Position numbers and translations under genes: made by a program. The notes beneath the pieces were generated by a model, which was not told the DNA's origin, did no database searches, and saw only the letters and a program-made list of their open reading frames with translations. This document shows positions 15,062-18,396 of a DNA stretch of 18,396 nt, in pieces; positions within the stretch are counted from its first letter, which is position 1, and each line of letters starts with the position of its first letter. Source of the stretch: Caldilineaceae bacterium (GTDB taxonomy: Bacteria; Chloroflexota; Anaerolineae; Caldilineales; Caldilineaceae); assembly GCA_014879855.1 (NCBI GenBank), contig JACSRH010000280.1, positions 1-18,396 of the forward strand. Reading direction: 5' to 3'.

Positions 15062-18000
15062 ATGCGTACTATCCAGGGTTTGGCTGGGTTGATGTTCGCG
15101 GTCATCGCGCTGTTTGCCATCACAGTTTGGGTGATGCTCGATTCGAGCACCGCACACAGCGAAGGCGATGCTGCCAACTTCGATTTGCGGCTGGCGGCGT
15201 CTGGGCTGAATCAACCCGTATATCTGACGCACGCCGGCGACGGCTCAGGGCGCATCTTTGTCGTCGAAAAAAGCGGCGTGATCCGCATCATCAAGCAAGG
15301 CCAGGTGCTGGCGCAGCCATTTCTCGACATCAGCGACCGCGTGGGCAACGACGGCGAAGCGGGTTTCTTAAGCGTCGCCTTTCCGTCGGACTATAAAAGC
15401 AGCGGCTATTTTTTTGTCTACTACAATCACATCGACAAAAATTTACGTCCACCCGAAGCGGAAGACAATGGCCGCAACGATGGGTACGACACTGTAGTGG
15501 CGCGCTTCCGCGTGACGAGCGACCCAGACCGGGCCGACAAAAATAGCGAGGAGCGGGTGTTGACGCGCAATCAGCCGTACACCAATCACAATGGCGGGCT
15601 GATCACGTTTGGCCCTGACGGCTATCTCTACATCGGCCTCGGCGATGGCGGCGGCGGCGGTGACCCGCTGGACACCGGGCAGGATCTCAATTCGCTGCTG
15701 GGCAAAATCTTGCGCATCAATGTGGGGCCGACGGGAACCTACACGATCCCGCCGACCAACCCTTTTGTCAATCGCACGGATGCACGCGCCGAAATCTGGG
15801 ATCGGGGGTTGCGCAACCCGTGGCGCTACAGTTTTGACCGGCAGACCGGCGACCTTTTCATCGGCGACGTCGGCCAAGACGCGCGTGAGGAGATCAGCTT
15901 GCACCCGGCCGGCGCCGCGGGAGGTCTCAACTTTGGGTGGGATTGCCGGGAAGGTTTTCTGGAGCGCTCAACGCTGGCCGACTGTTCCGGCCCTTTTACG
16001 GCGCCGATCCTGGATTATCCCCGCAGCGACGGCCAGTCTGTGACCGGCGGCTATGTCTACCGAGGCAGCGCGTTCCCTGCGTTTCAGGGGCGCTACTTCT
16101 TTGCCGATTTTGCGCAGGGGCGCATCTGGAGCACACAGCGCGCGGGCGCGGGCTGGTCCACCAAACAGTTGGAGCGAGACACGAATGACCAGTTTTCTTC
16201 CTTTGGGGAAAATGAACAGGGCGAATTGTTCATCGTTGCGATTGGCGGCAAAATCTATCAGCTTGTCGATACAAATGCGCCGCGCCCGGCCCTGGACGGC
16301 ACGACTTTTGTAGCCGCACCCATAAACGCAGTGGCCGGCGACATCGTCGCCTATACGTTGACTTTGCGCAACAGCAGCGGGGCCAGCAATGGCAGCGTGC
16401 AGGCGTCGATCCAGCTCCCAAATGCACTCCGTTATGTGCCCAATTCGTTTAGCGCCAGCGCCGGCGCGGTCAATCAGGCCAGTGCGCCTACATTGACCTG
16501 GCAGGGAGCAATCGGCGCAGGCCAGACCATCACGCTCGCGTATCAGGTCACGGTCAATAGCGGCTTTGTGGGGGCGGCGCCCACCGTGGCAGTCGTAACT
16601 GTGCCAGAAACTGGGACGTTCACCCGCGAGGCGGCGCTGACGATCCGCACTTCCGGCTCGGCTAGCTCTGATCCGGATTTCTTTCTGCCCGGCACACAGC
16701 CCGAACATCTGGTCGACGCCATCGTCGATCCGGCGAGTTGCCAGGGCTGTCACACGTCGCCGATCTACGGCGCCTGGCGCGGCAGTATGAAGAGCCAGGC
16801 AGGCCGCGACCCCATCTTCTGGGCCGCGTTGCACGTCGCCAACCAAGACGCTGAAAATGCCGGCGACTTCTGCCTGCGCTGCCATACGCCGCGCGGCTGG
16901 TACGAGGGTCGCAGCCATCCGGCTGACGGCAGCAGTTTGGAAGCCACAGACCTGGCCGCCGGCGTCGCGTGTGAAGTCTGCCACCGCATGATCGACCCGC
17001 AGCCGACCGGCGGCGAGGCCGCGGCAGTCGCCAAAGACGCGGCAGTGCGCGGCGCCATTTCGCCCACGCTGCCGGCCGACCATGTCGGGTCGGCCATGCT
17101 GATCATCGACCCGGAGGACAATCGCCGCGGCCCCTTCGCACTTTCACCCGCGCCGCCGCACCCCAAGGCCACCTGGCGCACCGACTTTCTCGGTCAGAAC
17201 CGCGACCCGGTGACCGAAGCGCGGGTTTGCGGTTCGTGTCACAATCTCGACAATCCTACGCTCAGTTGGGATCCTGTGGCCGGACGGTACGCGCCGAACG
17301 CTGAGAACATGGCCGCGCCTTCGTTTGCCAAAGGCGAACTCTTCCCCATTGAGCGCACCTATGATGAATGGCTGAAGAGCGATTACGCCACTGCCCAAGG
17401 CGTCCACGCGCCACAATTTGCCGGCAGCAAACCCGACGGCATCGTGCGCACGTGTCAGGATTGTCACATGCCGCGCACGACCGGGATGGCGGCGATCGGC
17501 GATGTGAACCGCGACTGCGTCACCACCGGCTGTCTGCCGGAGCACAGCTTTGCCGGCGCCAACACCTGGGCGCCGCGCCTGCTGCAAGATGCGCGCTGGC
17601 GGCTCAAGGCGACGGGTGACGCGGTGCATCTGAATGCAGCCATGGTTTCCGCGCGCGCGATGCTGCAACGCGCCGCGACGATGACGCTCGACTTCGATCC
17701 GACAGCCGCGACGAAGCAAGTGACGGTGCGTGTGACGAACGAAACGGGTCACAAGCTGCCGACCGGCTATCCAGAAGGCCGCCGCATCTGGCTCAATGTG
17801 CGCGCGTACAACGCCGATGGTCTGCTTGTCTTTGAATCGGGCGCCTACGACGCGCAAACCGGTGTGCTGGCGGACGACCCTTATCTCAAGGTGTACGAGG
17901 CAAAGCTGGCTATCGACAGCGGCGCGGCCGTCACCGAGACCTTCCATTTTGTGCTCAACAACCACGTGCTCAAGGACAATCGCATCCCGCCGCGCGGCTA

Positions 18001-18292
18001 CACCGTGGCGGCTTTCGACCAGCCCGGCCTGCGCCCGATCGCCGCGGCCTACGCCGATGGACAATATTGGGACGTGACAACTTATCCGCTGCCCGCAGAC
18101 GCGGTGGCGGTGGCAGTAGTTCTCTACTATCAGACAGCTTCCAAGGAATACGTCGATTTTCTGCGGGAGCGCGGCGGTGCGGATGGCGTGGTGCTGGGGC
18201 AGATGTGGGACGATCTGAAAAGCCCGCCGGAGGTAATGGACGTGGCGATGACGCCGGTGCAATTCAGCTACTTGCCAGTGATCGGGCGCTGA
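15062..18292 (+). CDS. PQQ-type sugar dehydrogenase / DUF11-like / multihaem cytochrome c fusion
   Basis: A 1076-residue secreted or membrane-anchored fusion. Residues 5-26 form a signal or anchor helix. Residues about 38-400 match the glucose/sorbosone dehydrogenase propeller: [20 protein letters not shown] (175-194), with H176 as the probable catalytic base, and [11 protein letters not shown] (249-259). Residues about 415-530 look like a DUF11 (conserved repeat, Ig-like) domain. Residues about 540-1070 are cytochrome-like, with five haem-binding CXXCH sites at C560-H564, C604-H608, C637-H641, C723-H727 and C798-H802. [11 protein letters not shown] segment (819-828) and ETGHKLPTG (894-902) may give axial ligands. 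I infer that electrons from sugar oxidation pass to haems on the same chain. The C-terminus FSYLPVIGR resembles tails on secreted Chloroflexota proteins. GGGG at 15051-15054 is the likely ribosome-binding site; the gene stands alone. Confidence 0.87.
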   Translation: MRTIQGLAGLMFAVIALFAITVWVMLDSSTAHSEGDAANFDLRLAASGLNQPVYLTHAGDGSGRIFVVEKSGVIRIIKQGQVLAQPFLDISDRVGNDGEAGFLSVAFPSDYKSSGYFFVYYNHIDKNLRPPEAEDNGRNDGYDTVVARFRVTSDPDRADKNSEERVLTRNQPYTNHNGGLITFGPDGYLYIGLGDGGGGGDPLDTGQDLNSLLGKILRINVGPTGTYTIPPTNPFVNRTDARAEIWDRGLRNPWRYSFDRQTGDLFIGDVGQDAREEISLHPAGAAGGLNFGWDCREGFLERSTLADCSGPFTAPILDYPRSDGQSVTGGYVYRGSAFPAFQGRYFFADFAQGRIWSTQRAGAGWSTKQLERDTNDQFSSFGENEQGELFIVAIGGKIYQLVDTNAPRPALDGTTFVAAPINAVAGDIVAYTLTLRNSSGASNGSVQASIQLPNALRYVPNSFSASAGAVNQASAPTLTWQGAIGAGQTITLAYQVTVNSGFVGAAPTVAVVTVPETGTFTREAALTIRTSGSASSDPDFFLPGTQPEHLVDAIVDPASCQGCHTSPIYGAWRGSMKSQAGRDPIFWAALHVANQDAENAGDFCLRCHTPRGWYEGRSHPADGSSLEATDLAAGVACEVCHRMIDPQPTGGEAAAVAKDAAVRGAISPTLPADHVGSAMLIIDPEDNRRGPFALSPAPPHPKATWRTDFLGQNRDPVTEARVCGSCHNLDNPTLSWDPVAGRYAPNAENMAAPSFAKGELFPIERTYDEWLKSDYATAQGVHAPQFAGSKPDGIVRTCQDCHMPRTTGMAAIGDVNRDCVTTGCLPEHSFAGANTWAPRLLQDARWRLKATGDAVHLNAAMVSARAMLQRAATMTLDFDPTAATKQVTVRVTNETGHKLPTGYPEGRRIWLNVRAYNADGLLVFESGAYDAQTGVLADDPYLKVYEAKLAIDSGAAVTETFHFVLNNHVLKDNRIPPRGYTVAAFDQPGLRPIAAAYADGQYWDVTTYPLPADAVAVAVVLYYQTASKEYVDFLRERGGADGVVLGQMWDDLKSPPEVMDVAMTPVQFSYLPVIGR

Positions 18293-18359
18293 GCCCGCGG
18301 GGCGCGGCAGTGAATGGCGCAAATTGCCGGACCGCACGCGGTTGAAGTCAGGTAACAAC

Positions 18360-18395
18360 AAAAAGCCTGGGACGGTGCACCGTCCCAGGCTTTTT
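18360..18395. terminator. Perfect 36-bp palindromic bidirectional terminator
   Basis: AAAAAGCCTGGGACGGTG (18360-18377) is followed directly by its exact reverse complement (18378-18395). This gives a GC-rich stem flanked by A5 and T5, so it can work in either direction. It lies 68 bases after the dehydrogenase-cytochrome stop and would also end any convergent gene to the right. Confidence 0.8.
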
Positions 18396-18396
18396 G

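Noticed and set aside
15968..18361. Minus-strand open frames of 371 and 405 codons
   Set aside because: They are antisense to the dehydrogenase-cytochrome gene, have no recognisable domains and are Arg/His-rich shadows.

Overview
The window is GC-rich, tightly packed bacterial DNA that looks like Chloroflexota, probably the Caldilinea/Anaerolineae side. This rests on gene style, not on a marker gene. The signs are holin-like/Yip1-like fusions, a long MalT-type LuxR regulator, Pro/Thr- or Ala/Glu-rich lipoprotein linkers, and a secreted protein ending in a YLP-type tail. No rRNA, tRNA, CRISPR array, transposase or phage structural gene was seen.

Layout. Nine of the ten genes lie on the minus strand; the last is on the plus strand. 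(1) 1-2046: two adjacent membrane-protein genes. One is a three-part fusion (holin-like, phosphodiesterase-tail-like, Yip1-like). The other is a Yip1-like gene that runs off the left edge and carries an in-frame TAG. (2) 2210-3950: an ABC exporter pair, ATPase then permease, overlapping by 8 bases. An array of 9-bp repeats arranged as an inverted repeat sits in front of it. (3) 4077-8799: a probable three-gene unit read as PfkB sugar kinase, ferritin-like protein, then a membrane UbiB/ABC1-type kinase homologue with an extra carbohydrate-binding-like domain. A good sigma70-like promoter, three 11-bp direct repeats, three 12-bp direct repeats and a perfect 16-bp palindrome lie in the 438-base gap upstream. 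(4) 9238-14566: a beta-propeller lipoprotein, a MalT-like transcription factor and a membrane polyferredoxin. The regulator's ribosome-binding site is buried in a perfect 13-bp hairpin just after the lipoprotein stop, which suggests translational coupling. (5) 14567-15061: a divergent intergenic region with several inverted repeats. (6) 15062-18292: a 1076-residue secreted fusion of a sugar-dehydrogenase beta-propeller, a DUF11-like domain and a cytochrome domain with five CXXCH haem sites. A perfect 36-bp palindromic terminator follows.

How the genes may work together. The clearest biochemical proposal is the last gene: oxidation of a sugar or alcohol by a PQQ-type propeller, with haems on the same chain to take the electrons. 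The neighbouring lipoprotein, regulator and polyferredoxin could form an envelope sensing and redox unit, but only gene order supports this. The most unusual single proteins are the haem-dehydrogenase fusion, the UbiB-like protein with a sugar-binding-like domain, and the holin/Yip1 fusion.
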